A stretch of DNA of 64,000 nt from Circinella umbellata (Eukaryota; Mucoromycota; Mucoromycetes; Mucorales; Lichtheimiaceae). Both the position numbers and the translations under genes were made by a program. Shown here piece after piece: positions 10,705 through 21,677 of the stretch. A model generated the notes under the pieces. It was not told where the DNA came from. It saw only the letters and a program-made list of their open reading frames with translations, and searched no databases. The stretch is from NCBI GenBank assembly GCA_025093555.1, contig JAIWNF010000037.1, forward strand, positions 1-64,000, in the 5' to 3' direction. How positions within the stretch are numbered: position 1 is the first letter of the stretch; each line of letters starts with the position of its first letter.

Positions 10705-11863
10705 ATGGTCGTTAGCCGCATGGAGGTTATCAACAACCACAGGAAGAAAACTGGCCTAAATGAAACGACAATAGAATTTCTGGGTAAAAAGACGAGAAAT
10801 TCCACAGCAAGAGCTTATGATAGAGGATGGGTCCACTGGGTAAAATGGTGCAACACAAATAAAGAAAATCCTATCGAATATAATGCAAAAAATGTCTTAA
10901 AATTCTTAATAAGCAATAACGAGTACAGCAACACACATCTTAACAGACTACGATCTTCCATTGCATCAGTCTTCGCGGTCATACACAAAGATAAATTACC
11001 AATAGCAGAAAACACCATGATAAAAGATTTTTTTATAGCAAAGAAAAAATCAGAAGTAAAAATTCCAACTCATCATCAACTATTTACATGGGATATAACA
11101 ATTCTCTTAAAACATATAAAAGGAAACACTATCACAACCTGAACAGCTTTCTCTACAGAACTTACAAATCAAGACAATCTTATTATTATGCATGGCAACA
11201 AAGTGGCACCCTCGTTCGGACATTGGTAGATTAAAATTCCAAGATGTTATAATTCAAGAAGAAGGAAACAATCACAGGATTACCTTACATTCACGAGAAC
11301 CAAAGGAAACCCAAGTCAAAACAACAATAATAGGAGAATTTGAAGACAGAGATCTATGTCCAGTAAAGACACTAATCCAATTCTTAAATAATACAACAAT
11401 CATCAGAAACAATCTATCCAAGGACCACACTCTGTTTCTCACGTATCTCGACAAAACAGGAAAACAAAGTAACTCAGTTAGACCAACAACAGTAGCAAAC
11501 TGGATAAAAGAAGAAATGAAAAAGGCAGGAATTGACGTTAAAAAATTTCAAGCACATTCCATTAGAGCAGCATCATCCACAAAAGCAGTGGAGCTGGGAA
11601 ATAGCATTCAAGAGGTTAAGAAACACGCGAATTGGAGTCTTATGTCAGATACATTCGAACGTTACTATTTCAAACCATCAAGCCAACAATCATCTACGTC
11701 AAGAATTAACAATTCCATTTTTTCATCTACGGAAAACAGTATCACATTAGAAGCCGGAGTGGAGTCAACTGGGATTAGTTTAGGTACGACAACAAATACA
11801 TATGTTGACGAAACGAAGGCTGAAAATGTGATACATGCCCGACCCTGGTATAAACTATGGTAA
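10705..11863 (+). pseudogene. DIRS tyrosine recombinase, frameshifted
   Basis: The first part (10705 to about 11120, frame 1) carries the N-terminal SAM-like domain (YDRGWVHWVKWCN, LNRLRSSIASVF). The frame then shifts by one base between about 11115 and 11140, because QPEQLSLQNLQIKT lies in frame 2 and runs straight into the catalytic domain. That domain has Arg in WHPRSDIGRL, HSIR (HxxR), HANW and Tyr in ERYYFKP, so the catalytic residues are preserved. This recombinase would insert circular cDNA. The 3' end overlaps the internal complementary region, as usual in DIRS elements. Confidence 0.88.
11740..11838. repeat. DIRS internal complementary region
   Basis: The first half (to about 11792) is the reverse complement of the left outer end 3114-3165. 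The second half (from about 11796) is the reverse complement of the right outer end 12060-12102. The two meet at ACAAAT, the complement of the TTTGTT-type end junction. This lets the region template both ends while the circular intermediate is completed. Confidence 0.9.
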
Positions 11864-11868
11864 TCACA

Positions 11869-11869
11869 C

Positions 11870-11900
<31 letters not shown>
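11869..11900. repeat. Poly-A run after the DIRS recombinase
   Basis: About 26 consecutive A residues follow the recombinase stop and precede the right inverted repeat. They could reflect replication slippage; a poly-A tail of a spliced insertion is less likely because DIRS sequence continues after it. Confidence 0.8.
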
Positions 11901-11901
<1 letters not shown>

Positions 11902-11979
11902 AATTATATACTATTAAATATCCCCCCCAATACAAATTGTAAAAGAAAATGAAAAAATGTAAATTATATTATATAGCTT

Positions 11980-12106
11980 ACTTAGAAAGATATAGAGAAG
12001 AAAGAGAGAAAAATTTTTTATTATAATTACATAATCTTAAAATAAAGCGCGGCTCAGAGAGCATGTATCACATTTTCAGCCTTCGTTTCGTCAACATATG
12101 CATTTT
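11980..12106 (-). repeat. DIRS right inverted terminal repeat and outer end
   Basis: 11980-12075 is the inverted copy of 3160-3254. The outer 30 bp (12076-12106, CAGCCTTCGTTTCG and on) are unique to the right end and reappear in the internal complementary region. GTT follows directly at 12107 as the first bases of the flanking 34-bp repeat. Confidence 0.9.
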
Positions 12107-12175
12107 GTTACCGCTGAGCTAATTTGAGGTAACGAATTTTGTTACCGCTGGGCTAATTTGAGGTAACAAATATAC
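12107..12175. repeat. 34-bp tandem repeat array, right of the DIRS element
   Basis: Two head-to-tail copies of the unit seen at 3037-3113, the second with GCTGGG for GCTGAG and ending in AACAAA. They are the right half of the insertion target. Confidence 0.75.
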
Positions 12176-12499
12176 AGGGGGGGTGGCTTCAGTAATTTCC
12201 TGCAGTAGTTACCGGACTTTCCTGAACAGACACCGAACAACATGCAGTATTTCGCTAATCAGCACCCAGGTATTGAACCATATATCGTTTTTATTGATAA
12301 TAAATAAAAAAAAACCTACAACTTATATTGTAGGTATAACGCGCTCTATAAAAACAAATAAATCCCTTTTTTTTTTGTTTTTTAAAGAATATAATTTACA
12401 TAATGGTATAAACCATGAATAAAAACGGAATACGTAGATTTTTTAAAGGGTATGTTTTCTAATGTAGATAAAGGTTCAAATTATTTATGATGAAACTAT

Positions 12500-13400
12500 C
12501 AAATATGACACTATACCATAATTTGTGTCTTGACATCAAGCATCATATTAATTGCATAATATCTGAAAGGAGCATCACCCCATAGATTCCAATTTATCAT
12601 ATCCGTATTATCGACTGAATCCATTTATTGTTGCATATTCTTGTTGGATCGCCAAGTACGGACATGAACAATTTCAAAATTATTATAATACATTACGTAA
12701 TGAAAAATATTCTTTTCTTTCCCTTGTCGTACGTATATAGGATTTCCAAACAGTTTTTACGAGACATAATTGCCACCAGGAGGTACCATGAGTGACACAT
12801 TGATGGTCTGGATCCCTTCGATATTTGGCAAAAGATGCCAACGTACCATTAGTAACATGACGTACATCTGTAGTTACTGCTCAATATCCATATTTCATAT
12901 TACGTTTTTTCATATAATAAAAGATATCTACACTTCCACACGTGATTGTACCATGGGATCATGACCAAGCCGCCAAAAATAATCCAAATCGCGAATGGCT
13001 TCAGATTGAAATACAATGAGTCCAAAAAAATCAAATTCTATTGTTTTAACCAGGAAATCCACCACATGGGTTGGTTGGATTTAATCCCAAGTTCTGTGAC
13101 GAGGCACCTAAATTGAATAGAAATGGAATGTCCTTGGATGTAATTTCAAAGAGTTCAATTTTTAATTCAGGTGACCACATTTTTTGATATCGTTCACGGT
13201 ATTTTTGAGTAAAAGCTGGTTTGTGGAATATATGTAGACGGGATACTGTGGACAATATTGACTGAAATGCTTTCACAAGTTCCAGAAGAAATTGTTGTAT
13301 TTGAACATTTGACGACGATTTTCTTTGAGTGGACGATCAATGAATTCGACAAGATATAAAATGATACTGTTCACGGTTTCTGGTGCTATACCGCAGGATG
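12500..13400 (-). pseudogene. Decayed alpha-1,2-mannosyltransferase (KRE2/MNT1, GT15) fragment
   Basis: Reading the minus strand from 13400 down, pieces in different frames follow the order of the GT15 family. FHKPAFTQKYRERYQ (acceptor-domain start) comes first. LDYFWRLGHDP follows (family YYWRxEPD). MKKRNMKYGY follows (family MEKKGKVYGF). YYNNFEIVHVRTWRSN follows (family FWSNFEI..FWRS), and WGDAPFRYYAINMML last (family WGDAPVHSIAA). Stops and frame changes separate the pieces and no start is left. In living relatives these enzymes extend O- and N-linked mannans in the Golgi. The family call rests on motif order, which is specific; the exact limits are not secure. Confidence 0.7.
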
Positions 13401-13845
13401 GTATTGTATCATCTGTTGTAGCAAGAATACGTAAAAGAATTTTATGATTACGGAGCTACTTTTTTCCAATTAGATTTTGATTGTATAATCTTTGTTTAAC
13501 CTATTAAGAAAGCTAAAAAACTAAAATTATTATAATACTTATCAATATATTATCACTACTGTATTTATAATCATAGTAACTTTTTTGCTGTGAGTATTTT
13601 GTTTTATTTTTATTAAAAAATTAATGAATATAAATAGGTAAATGAATATAGGAAGAAAAAGTCGCCAAAATAACAATCTATAATAATTATAAGTATAATA
13701 TTGAAATAAAGTCATAAATGATTAAAGCAAAACAAAATACTATATATGCTAAAGGTAAAGGTAAAGGTAGGAGGGGATGGGAGGAAAGAAGAGATAATAA
13801 CGGTTACCATAAAATGGTATGTAAAAAAAGATAATAATAATAATT
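13401..13845. other. AT-rich spacer with no visible gene
   Basis: No coding signal is seen. It includes an AGGTAAAGGTAAAGGT triplication near 13750 and probably the 3' untranslated end of the minus-strand ATPase remnant. Confidence 0.6.
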
Positions 13846-16285
13846 TTAAAACAAAAGTTCATCTACAGGGTGTTTATCTAAAGGCTTCATGAAACGTCGT
13901 TTCAGATATTTAAAGAATTCACTGGCAACAATTGTAAATAAGGATAAACCAACAATCATACCCCATTCCCACGTAATACCCAATTGTCTAAAACCTTGAG
14001 TAGCAACGATAGGAATATATAAAAAGATAACCAGACAAACAATATCAAAAACGAGTGTACCAAACACTGATTTGGACTTTACGGTTTCCATTATACCACG
14101 ACGATCCCATTCTGAACGACAATGACTACGACAATGAGTCATAATGATAATGGAGATAAGAATAACGGCTGTTAAAAGAGAACCACGAGCACGATAGAAA
14201 GAATCACACGGTCCTTCTTGATAATGGGAGTCACAAAGGATACCTTCAACTCCATTGCCAATCGTAAATAATGGAACAAAATAAGAAACTGCAAAGGTGC
14301 ATGAGGCTATTAAGCTATATACCAAGGTATCCAAAAGAATTTCTCGATTGAATACACTTTCAGTGGGTGGACGAGGCGGTTCAATCATGATTGTTGGTGA
14401 TGGGGGCTGGACACTCAAAGCACCAGCAGGAGGAGTAATACCTAATTATTATATACCCAAATATTTTATTTAGTCACTTTTCTTTGTATTGTATAACCAA
14501 ACAAAGTTGTTATCACTTACCAATAAATAAGAAAATCATTTGAATCGTTGAAATAGGAGCAGTAGTATTACCAGCAGGATCACGAATAGCCAAACTGACC
14601 ATGACAATCACTGCTATTCCCAATAAAACAATATAATAATACATCAAAAACCGTTGCATATTTTGATAAATACGTCGACCTTCGGCAATAGCACGAATAA
14701 TAGTAGCAAAATTATTGTCCGTCAAAATAATATCAGAAGCTTGCTTAGCAACATCACTGCCATTTTTACCCATAGCAATACCGACATCAGCACTACGCAA
14801 TGAAGGAGAATCATTAACACCATCACCTGTCATGGCAGAAATCAAATTACGTCTTTGAGCAGCTTCAATCATTTTTACTTTAGTATCAGGGGAACAGCGA
14901 GCGACTATAACAGGTAATCAATGTAAAGCATTGATGGCTTCGTCAGATAGTGCATCGAATTGTGGTCCAGTCATAACCAGTTGGTCGATTTCATCCGAGG
15001 CAAGTAGTTTATCGTTTAAAATATGAATGTCACGGGCAATAGCTTTTGCAGTAATTGGATGGTCACCTGTTAACATATGAACCATGATACCTGCACGATG
15101 AGCATCGACAACAGCTTGACGTGATTCCGGATGAGGAGGATCATAGATACTAGTTAGGCCAAGGAATTCCAAATGACATTCCATGTCTTCACGTTTTGGT
15201 GGTTCTTTTTCACCATTATCAAGAGAATCCAAAAATTTATTATCTATCTTGCGTACGGCTAATGCAATAACATGTAACCCTTTGGCTGCCAATTGGTCCA
15301 CTTTATTCATAATATTTTTTTCTTGCTCTTGTCCGACAATATCATCACAAAGAGGTAATACACGTTCAGCAGCACCCTTGGTAAATAAAAAGACTTCGTT
15401 ATTTTTACCATCGCAATACAATGTTGACATACGTTTAATACTTGAATCAAATTGATATTCAGCTAATTGTTCCCAACCGAGTGATTCCAATTCAGGTTTT
15501 CCCATAGTAAACTTGTGTGCAAAAACTTGAAGTGCAACTTCAGTAGGTGCACCACTAGCTACCCAATCATCAGATCCAGTTCCTTCTTCTTTTTCATCTC
15601 CTTGGGCCCCAGAATCATGATCGCTTTTCGTCTTGTTCTTCTCATCTTTGCTTTGAACTTGAATTTCATCGCTACTAGTATCAGATTCAGATCGATGAAT
15701 ACTTGAAATATTACAAAGTGCTGAACAACGAATGAGCTGTAATAAATTTTGTGATAAACTAGTTTTGTCCACAGGAGATGAACTGGCTATGGCTGCTTCA
15801 TCCGATACCATGGGATCGTCAATAGGATAAATATCACCTTGAGGTGCCAAACCATTAGACGAACAATGGAAAAAACCTTCTTGGGGTGTCCAAAACCGAA
15901 CCACCACCATCTTTGCCATCGTTAAAGTACCTGTCTTGTTGGAAAAAATATTGGTCACGGAGCCCAAAGTTTCGAGTACTTTAAGTTTACGCACCAATGC
16001 CTTTTGATCAGCCATTTCTTTTCCACCCATAACTAATGCCAGCGTCATGACTGTAGTCAAACCGGCCGGTAAAATAGATAAGGCAGCGACAATAGTACAC
16101 ATGCCAATATCCATATGCAATTGAAATTTAACGGACGCCATAACAATAATAGCCAAAATAACAGCAACAGCAGTCAAACCAAGATACATTTTATTCAAAG
16201 TCTTTTGTAATCGAGTTGTATCACTTTCGGTTTCTTCCAATTGAACAGCTACTTTACCAATTTCAGTATATAACCCAGGGGTTGT
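13846..16285 (-). pseudogene. ENA-like P-type (type IID) cation ATPase, 5'-truncated, NKTGT and in-frame stop
   Basis: Two blocks, complement of 14521-16285 and 13846-14441, are separated by a 79-nt intron. Homology starts with PGLYTEIGKVAVQ and covers the P-domain, N-domain, hinge (TGDGVNDSPSLRSADVG) and the C-terminal membrane helices to DKHPVDELLF. Fungal ENA pumps extrude Na+ or K+ at the cell membrane. Three lesions are seen. The phosphorylated Asp of DKTGT is Asn (SNKTGTLT, near 15945). A TGA at 14918-14920 interrupts ALH-LPVIVARCSPDTKV. Everything upstream of 16285 (first helices and actuator domain, about 300 residues in the family) is missing. The frame is otherwise clean, so the damage looks recent. 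Confidence 0.85.
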
Positions 16286-16445
16286 TCTTTACAGTCCAAA
16301 GTTTTGGGGATTTATGCAACATTGACTCCGGTTCGCGGGGCTTTCTGTTTTTTTTCAACATAGCAAAGAATTGATTGGGAAAGCCGACCTGTCACAAGAA
16401 CTATGTGGAGAGAAAAAAGGTATTTGAAAACAACTGAAAAAAAAT

Positions 16446-16548
16446 GGGCTTGTCTATTTGCACCCCCCCTCTTCACACATAAAAAAAAAATCTTGCACCC
16501 CCCCTCTCAGGTCCGGCCCGGGATTCACCCCCCCTCTGCATAAATAAA
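16446..16548 (+). repeat. MULE left terminal inverted repeat
   Basis: It contains three C7 runs (positions near 16462, 16501 and 16532), an A10 run and the palindrome-like CCGGCCCGGG. It matches the reverse complement of 20045-20147 with one mismatch near the tip and a small A-length difference at the inner end. Confidence 0.93.
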
Positions 16549-16703
16549 GGGTTGAATTTAATCAATGCAAACGGTTTTTAATTAATTATCACCAAATGAA
16601 AATTTATATATTAAAACGTAGATATGTCATATATGATAGCATATATAGAAAGTAAATAACAGCAAAATGATATGAATAAGGACAATATTAACGGCGATCT
16701 ACC

Positions 16704-19700
16704 ATGCTGCAACATAAGTCATATACATATATAAAGAGAAATATGAATACATTATATAATACTTCTCTTGCACAAAAAATATTTTCTTTTTTAAAAAAAC
16801 TGTCATTCATACCAATGTCGAAATCTTCTAACTCAATTCCTAATGAACTCCAAGAAACATGGGACGATTATAATGCTGCCAGAGATGCTTGTTTTAAATG
16901 GGGTAAAAAAAATGGAATCGCGCTATACACAGCCAGAAGCGATCTCTCAAGTAAAAAAAGAAAAATGGTTCTTGGTTGTAAACATTATGGTAAACCTGCC
17001 AATAACGACGTTCATGAATGTGAACAAAAATACTCAAAGGCAAAAAGATTTGTTGCCAACGATAATGGTGAAGTTCTTGGACCTATGGATTCAACAGGAA
17101 TGAAACACCGAGAAGTGACTTCACAGCGTTTTGGATGTCCTTTTAATATGATTCTTCGACCATTGAATGTACATAGTCAGCAATGGCGTATTGTGTCGTT
17201 TTTTGATGGAGAGCATAATCACAAACTTGCACAAGAAATATCATCGTACTCCATGGCGCGTCGTCTTGACACAGAAGAAGAAGCCATTGTTATAAGCATG
17301 ATCAAAAGTCATGCAACAAATAACTCGATCTTGTCATTCCTTGCCAGTAAAGGCAAGATCATTAATCCAAAAAAAGTAACAAACTTACGTCAAACGATAT
17401 TTAACAATGATCCACAACATACAATGTTCAATTTGATCAAAAAATTAGAAGAGAAGGGCTATGAAATAGACTTTCAGTCAAAGAAAGAAGGTGAAAAGCG
17501 GTTTTTACTTTCTCTTTTTTTTGTGCATAATTCGGCTATTGCTTTAGCTCGCAAGTTTCCTGAGATTGTTGTTTTGGATGCGACGTACAAGACAAATAAG
17601 CATCGCTTACCTTTTGTAAATGTTGTTGGCACTGGTAATATTGGTTATCCACATTTGAAAACATTTTGCATTGCTGGTGGATGGGTATCCCAAGAAACAA
17701 ATGAAACTTACGAATGGGTTATTCAACGTCTCCAGAATATTGTTTGGCCATCAAATCAATCTGCGTTTCCGAAAACCTTTGTTACAGATAGTGAAGGTGC
17801 TTTGATAAAAGCCTTGGATAAAGTTTTTCCTGATTCAAAAAAATTGTTATGCAAAGTACACCTACGTCGTAATTTCAGAACAAAATTGCAAAAACTTTTT
17901 GATATCAAGGATGATTACCAGGAGCTTGAAAAAGCAGTTAACTTTTTAATGACTGACCAATATCAGGACGAACTTGAAGATATGTGTGTGATTCCAGATG
18001 AAAAGTTTGAGGCTAAAGCATTGGCCAAGTATAATGAAATAGCCCAAAAAGCCAAAAATCCAGCTGAAGTTATCAAATATTTAAAAGAGTAAGTAAATCA
18101 TAATAGAATATATTTATTAGTTACAACAATTAACTGACTCTTTATACTTCTAATAAAACAAAACAGAAAGCTAGAATTCCGTGAAAAATGGGTTGGACGT
18201 GATATTGCAAATATAGTTCATTTTGGCAATAATAGTACAAATCGTGTTGAAGGAGCTCATGCTGACCTAAAAAGGTCAATTCAATCATCCAGTGGAAATT
18301 TATTCTCTGTTTTTGAGCAAATCGATGAACACTATAGGTTGAAAGTAAGTATAAAACTTAAATACGATTCATTCGTTGCTATTACTTACGTGTATTTCTT
18401 CTGTAACCCAACAATAGAACGTAGCATGGAAACAGCAGCATGATAAAGAATACTTCACTGTTAATCCCCATATTCCTGAACCTCAAAAAGAACGCTTAGT
18501 AATTTGGAGCGTAATATATCCAAATTTGCATTTTATGCCATCCGTGATGAGCTTAAGTACCGAAATATTTTGAAAACAAATATTTGTAGATGTGCTATTA
18601 AAGCTCATTACAATATCCCATGTTGTCATATGTTACCCACCACCGGAGCAATTCCGTTAAGTTTGATTCCTAGACGTTGGCATCTTTACCCAGAAACAAC
18701 TGCACCTGAAGGTAATTTTAATCATAACACCTTTTAGGATATTGATATTGAGAATTATATTTCAATTAAATTATGTAGAAAATACGAATATGAATGATGT
18801 GGATAATGTTCTTGCAATAACAGAATCGTATATTCCACCTAATGTTGAAGACCAAATTAATGATGAACTCGCACGTATTAACACCTTGCTTCACAAATAT
18901 ACCGATCAAAAACAACGTAAAACTTTGCTACAACGATTACAGGCAATCAATGATGATCTTTTTGTGGATCTTGAAGACTTACAGCAGCCGAAAAATGCTC
19001 CAAAGAAAGGCAGAGGCAAAGATCAAGAAAACCACAAAAAACGTGATTTAATTGCTTTAGAATATCAAGAACAAGAAAGTAAAAAAAAAGCAAAAACTAG
19101 TTTTGGTCATAAATCTGCTGAAATTTGGTATTTATTTATTTCTAATAATTGATACCATTTAACATATTATCTAATACATAATTAATTAAATTATAGGAAG
19201 GGGAAGTGTAAAGCCACAGATAACTTACAATTAAACTCATTATCACCATCATCCACTACTCCACCTCGTAAAACCAGCATTGTGCCAAATATAAATATGG
19301 TAACCAATAACCTGATCCCTCACCTTGAAGTAGACGAAGTGTATAATCCAATTGGAGATGGAAACTGTGGATTTAGAGCATTGGCAGTTGAACTATTTGG
19401 TGACGAAAGAAAATATCTCGATATAAAAGATGCAATGCTGAGACATTATTTGACAAATATTGGCGGTATCTATAAAAGTTATGATCAACATCGTATTAAA
19501 GGGATCCTCAATCCACATAGCAATGAATGGTTTTGCGTTCCCGAATGTGCTCAGATTGCTTCTGACACATTCAAAGCTCCAATCGCATTCTACGGCTTTG
19601 AATCCAATACATTTTTTCCTCTCCAACTTACCCCATTCGAATCAAAGCGCACACATCCAATAGCACTGCATCTTCATCATGCTCATATTATTCTTGTAAA

Positions 19701-19914
19701 AATCAAACATGACGCGTGTATTCAATGGCCCGAACTCTATTATGAAAACCGAGGAAGAAAAAGAGAGGTATTAACTGTTGATCCGTGGTACCCATTATTC
19801 AAAGATGTGTTCGATCGATCCATCCGAATTTATAGTGAGGTCTCCCTTCCTGGCGATGCTGATGTTCAATCTATTTGTTCTTCTGATCCCGAAACACTCG
19901 ATTTAACTAATTAA
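16704..19914 (+). CDS. MULE transposase fused to OTU-type cysteine protease (one apparent frameshift)
   Basis: Exons: 16704-18088, 18167-18344, 18418-18711, 18779-19127 and 19197-19914, about 974 aa if one missing base near 18496-18500 is allowed. The frame passes from KERL to SNLERNISKF there. Residues about 50-175 form a FAR1/WRKY-GCM1-like zinc domain (GCKHYG, FGCPF, DGEHNH). The DDE transposase has Asp in VVLDATYK, Asp in VTDSEGAL and Glu in NRVEGAH. A CRCAIKAHYNIPCCH segment is SWIM-like. The C-terminal third (from about residue 745) is an OTU domain with IGDGNCGFRAL (Asp/Cys) and HHAHIIL (His). The transposase cuts the element at its TIRs. The protease may remove ubiquitin from some partner, which is unknown. 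The frameshift may make this copy inactive. The start could also be the Met at 16743 or 16815. Confidence 0.85.
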
Positions 19915-20044
19915 TTATTTTTCTCAACTATTTTTTTTGTACTGTCTCTTTCTTCTCTTTCCTGTTTCACCTTTCCTTTCTTGGTTCCATATAAAGATAT
20001 AAATAAGAAAAAAACCAGTGCGTAAATTATTTAAAAAAGACCTT

Positions 20045-20147
20045 TTTATTTTTGCAGAGGGGGGGTGAATCCCGGGCCGGACCTGAGAGGGGGGGTGCAA
20101 GATTTTTTTTTTATGTGTGAAGAGGGGGGGTGCAAATAGACGAGCCC
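20045..20147 (-). repeat. MULE right terminal inverted repeat
   Basis: Inverted partner of 16446-16548, ending in GAGCCC at 20147, followed by the AAAAAAAT duplication at 20148-20155. Confidence 0.93.
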
Positions 20148-20196
20148 AAAAAAATAAAGCAGTTAAATTAATATATTTTGTTTTCTTCTTCTTTAG

Positions 20197-21601
20197 AATT
20201 GCAGAATATAATAATTATTTAAGTTTAGAAAACCCTTCAGATCAATTATTACAAACAACGGTATAAAAAAAAACAAAAAATGATGATGATACTGGACTTT
20301 TTTGATAGAGTAAATAGTAAAGTTTAATAGTAATTGTTGTTATTATTTAGAATACTATTAAAAAGATATCAACCGATCAAACTTATTATTCATTTAAATA
20401 TGCAAAATTAAATGAACGGCGTGGATTCAGTCATTTTCAATGACGTAATTTATTATGGGCAACAAGTAAAAATAGTGTTTATTATACATGTAAGTGTTTA
20501 AATGGAAAGGAAAAAGGGGTTATATATGAATGATAATTAAAAAAACAAGAATGGGGAATGGGATCATTTTATATGTAGATAAAGACAGTGTTCGACAATG
20601 GTCACCTCAACTTTGTAAAAGTCAAGAAATTTTAAATGTACGAACAGCCAATACACCTCACAGTCGTGTATTTACAATTAGTAGTATGGCATGTGCAGAA
20701 AATATATTATTTATTGGTGGATTAAATGGAGAATTTGCTTGTCGAAGATTAGATGATAGGAATAATAGAGTTCATTATGGTATTATAACTGCTCATCTCA
20801 ATGGAATATCAAATCATATACATATTACAGAAGGATTAAAAGGAGGTAATATATATATATGTTGAGCATGTTGTGTTGCTAGAGGTGGGGGAACTCTAAT
20901 AAATTAAGATTAAAAATGTGTATTTTGTGTATATTCTGAAAAAGGAATTCAAGCGATAGTATCCAGTAACGATATGAAAACAAGATTTATCAATATGGAA
21001 ACAATGTCAATAGAAAATACAATTTCTTTTCCATTTCCAGTTAATGTAAGTTAAAATAGATAAGCATTCTCGATATTAAAATGGATATACAACAAATCAT
21101 CTTATAAATAATATTTAGTGTTCATCATTATGTCCTGACAAACGAATTATGTGTGTTGTTGGTGATGCTACAGAAACAGTCATTGTTGATTCAGCTACAG
21201 GAGCAGGTATTTCTTCTTTTAACCGAGCATCTTTATAACACATTAAATATAAGTTCTTTTTGGTTTGGTTGTATCTAATATATTTACATATTTATATTAT
21301 AGGAATCCTATCCATTGATGAACATCGCGATTTTTCATTTGCTTGTTGTTGGAGTCCAAATGGTAGATTATTTGCAACTGGAAATCAAGATAAAACCACA
21401 AGGTATTTTAATATAGTCAAAGTAACGAAAAGCGAAAAAAAAACAAGTATTAAACATATTCTTTTACTTATATATATAAAGAGTCTATGATATCCGAAAT
21501 CCAACACGGGCATTACATGTTCTTAGTGGGAAAGCAGGAGGTATACGCTCATTACAATTTTCAAGTGATGGTAAATTTTTGATTGCAGCAGGTAAGGAAA
21601 A

Positions 21602-21677
<76 letters not shown>

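Larger units (their letters stand above)
3114..12106 (+). mobile_element. DIRS-type tyrosine-recombinase retrotransposon, degenerate, carrying a nested Crypton
   Basis: The order is gag-like ORF, reverse transcriptase, RNase H, an MT-like region and then a tyrosine recombinase: the DIRS order, with no LTRs or DDE integrase. The ends are inverted repeats: 3160-3254 matches the reverse complement of 11980-12075 almost perfectly. An internal complementary region at 11740-11838 pairs with both outer ends, the hallmark of rolling-circle-like DIRS replication. The left end starts at GTT (3114) and the right end is followed by GTT (12107) with no target duplication. Without the Crypton the element is about 4.3 kb, normal for the group. 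Coding damage (gag frameshift, stop in pol, recombinase frameshift) means this copy is probably non-autonomous. Confidence 0.92.
16446..20147 (+). mobile_element. MULE (Mutator-like) DNA transposon with 100-bp TIRs
   Basis: The 3.7-kb element has nearly identical inverted ends (16446-16548 and 20045-20147), starting GGGCTTGTC / GGGCTCGTC. An 8-bp direct repeat AAAAAAAT lies immediately outside each end, which fits the 8-11 bp duplications of MULEs but is low complexity. It holds one five-exon gene for a MULE transposase fused to an OTU protease. High TIR identity suggests recent insertion. Confidence 0.9.

Noticed and set aside
16286..16445. Possible first exon of the ATPase or WD40 gene between remnant and MULE
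   Set aside because: All frames on both strands close quickly and match neither protein; no usable splice donor.
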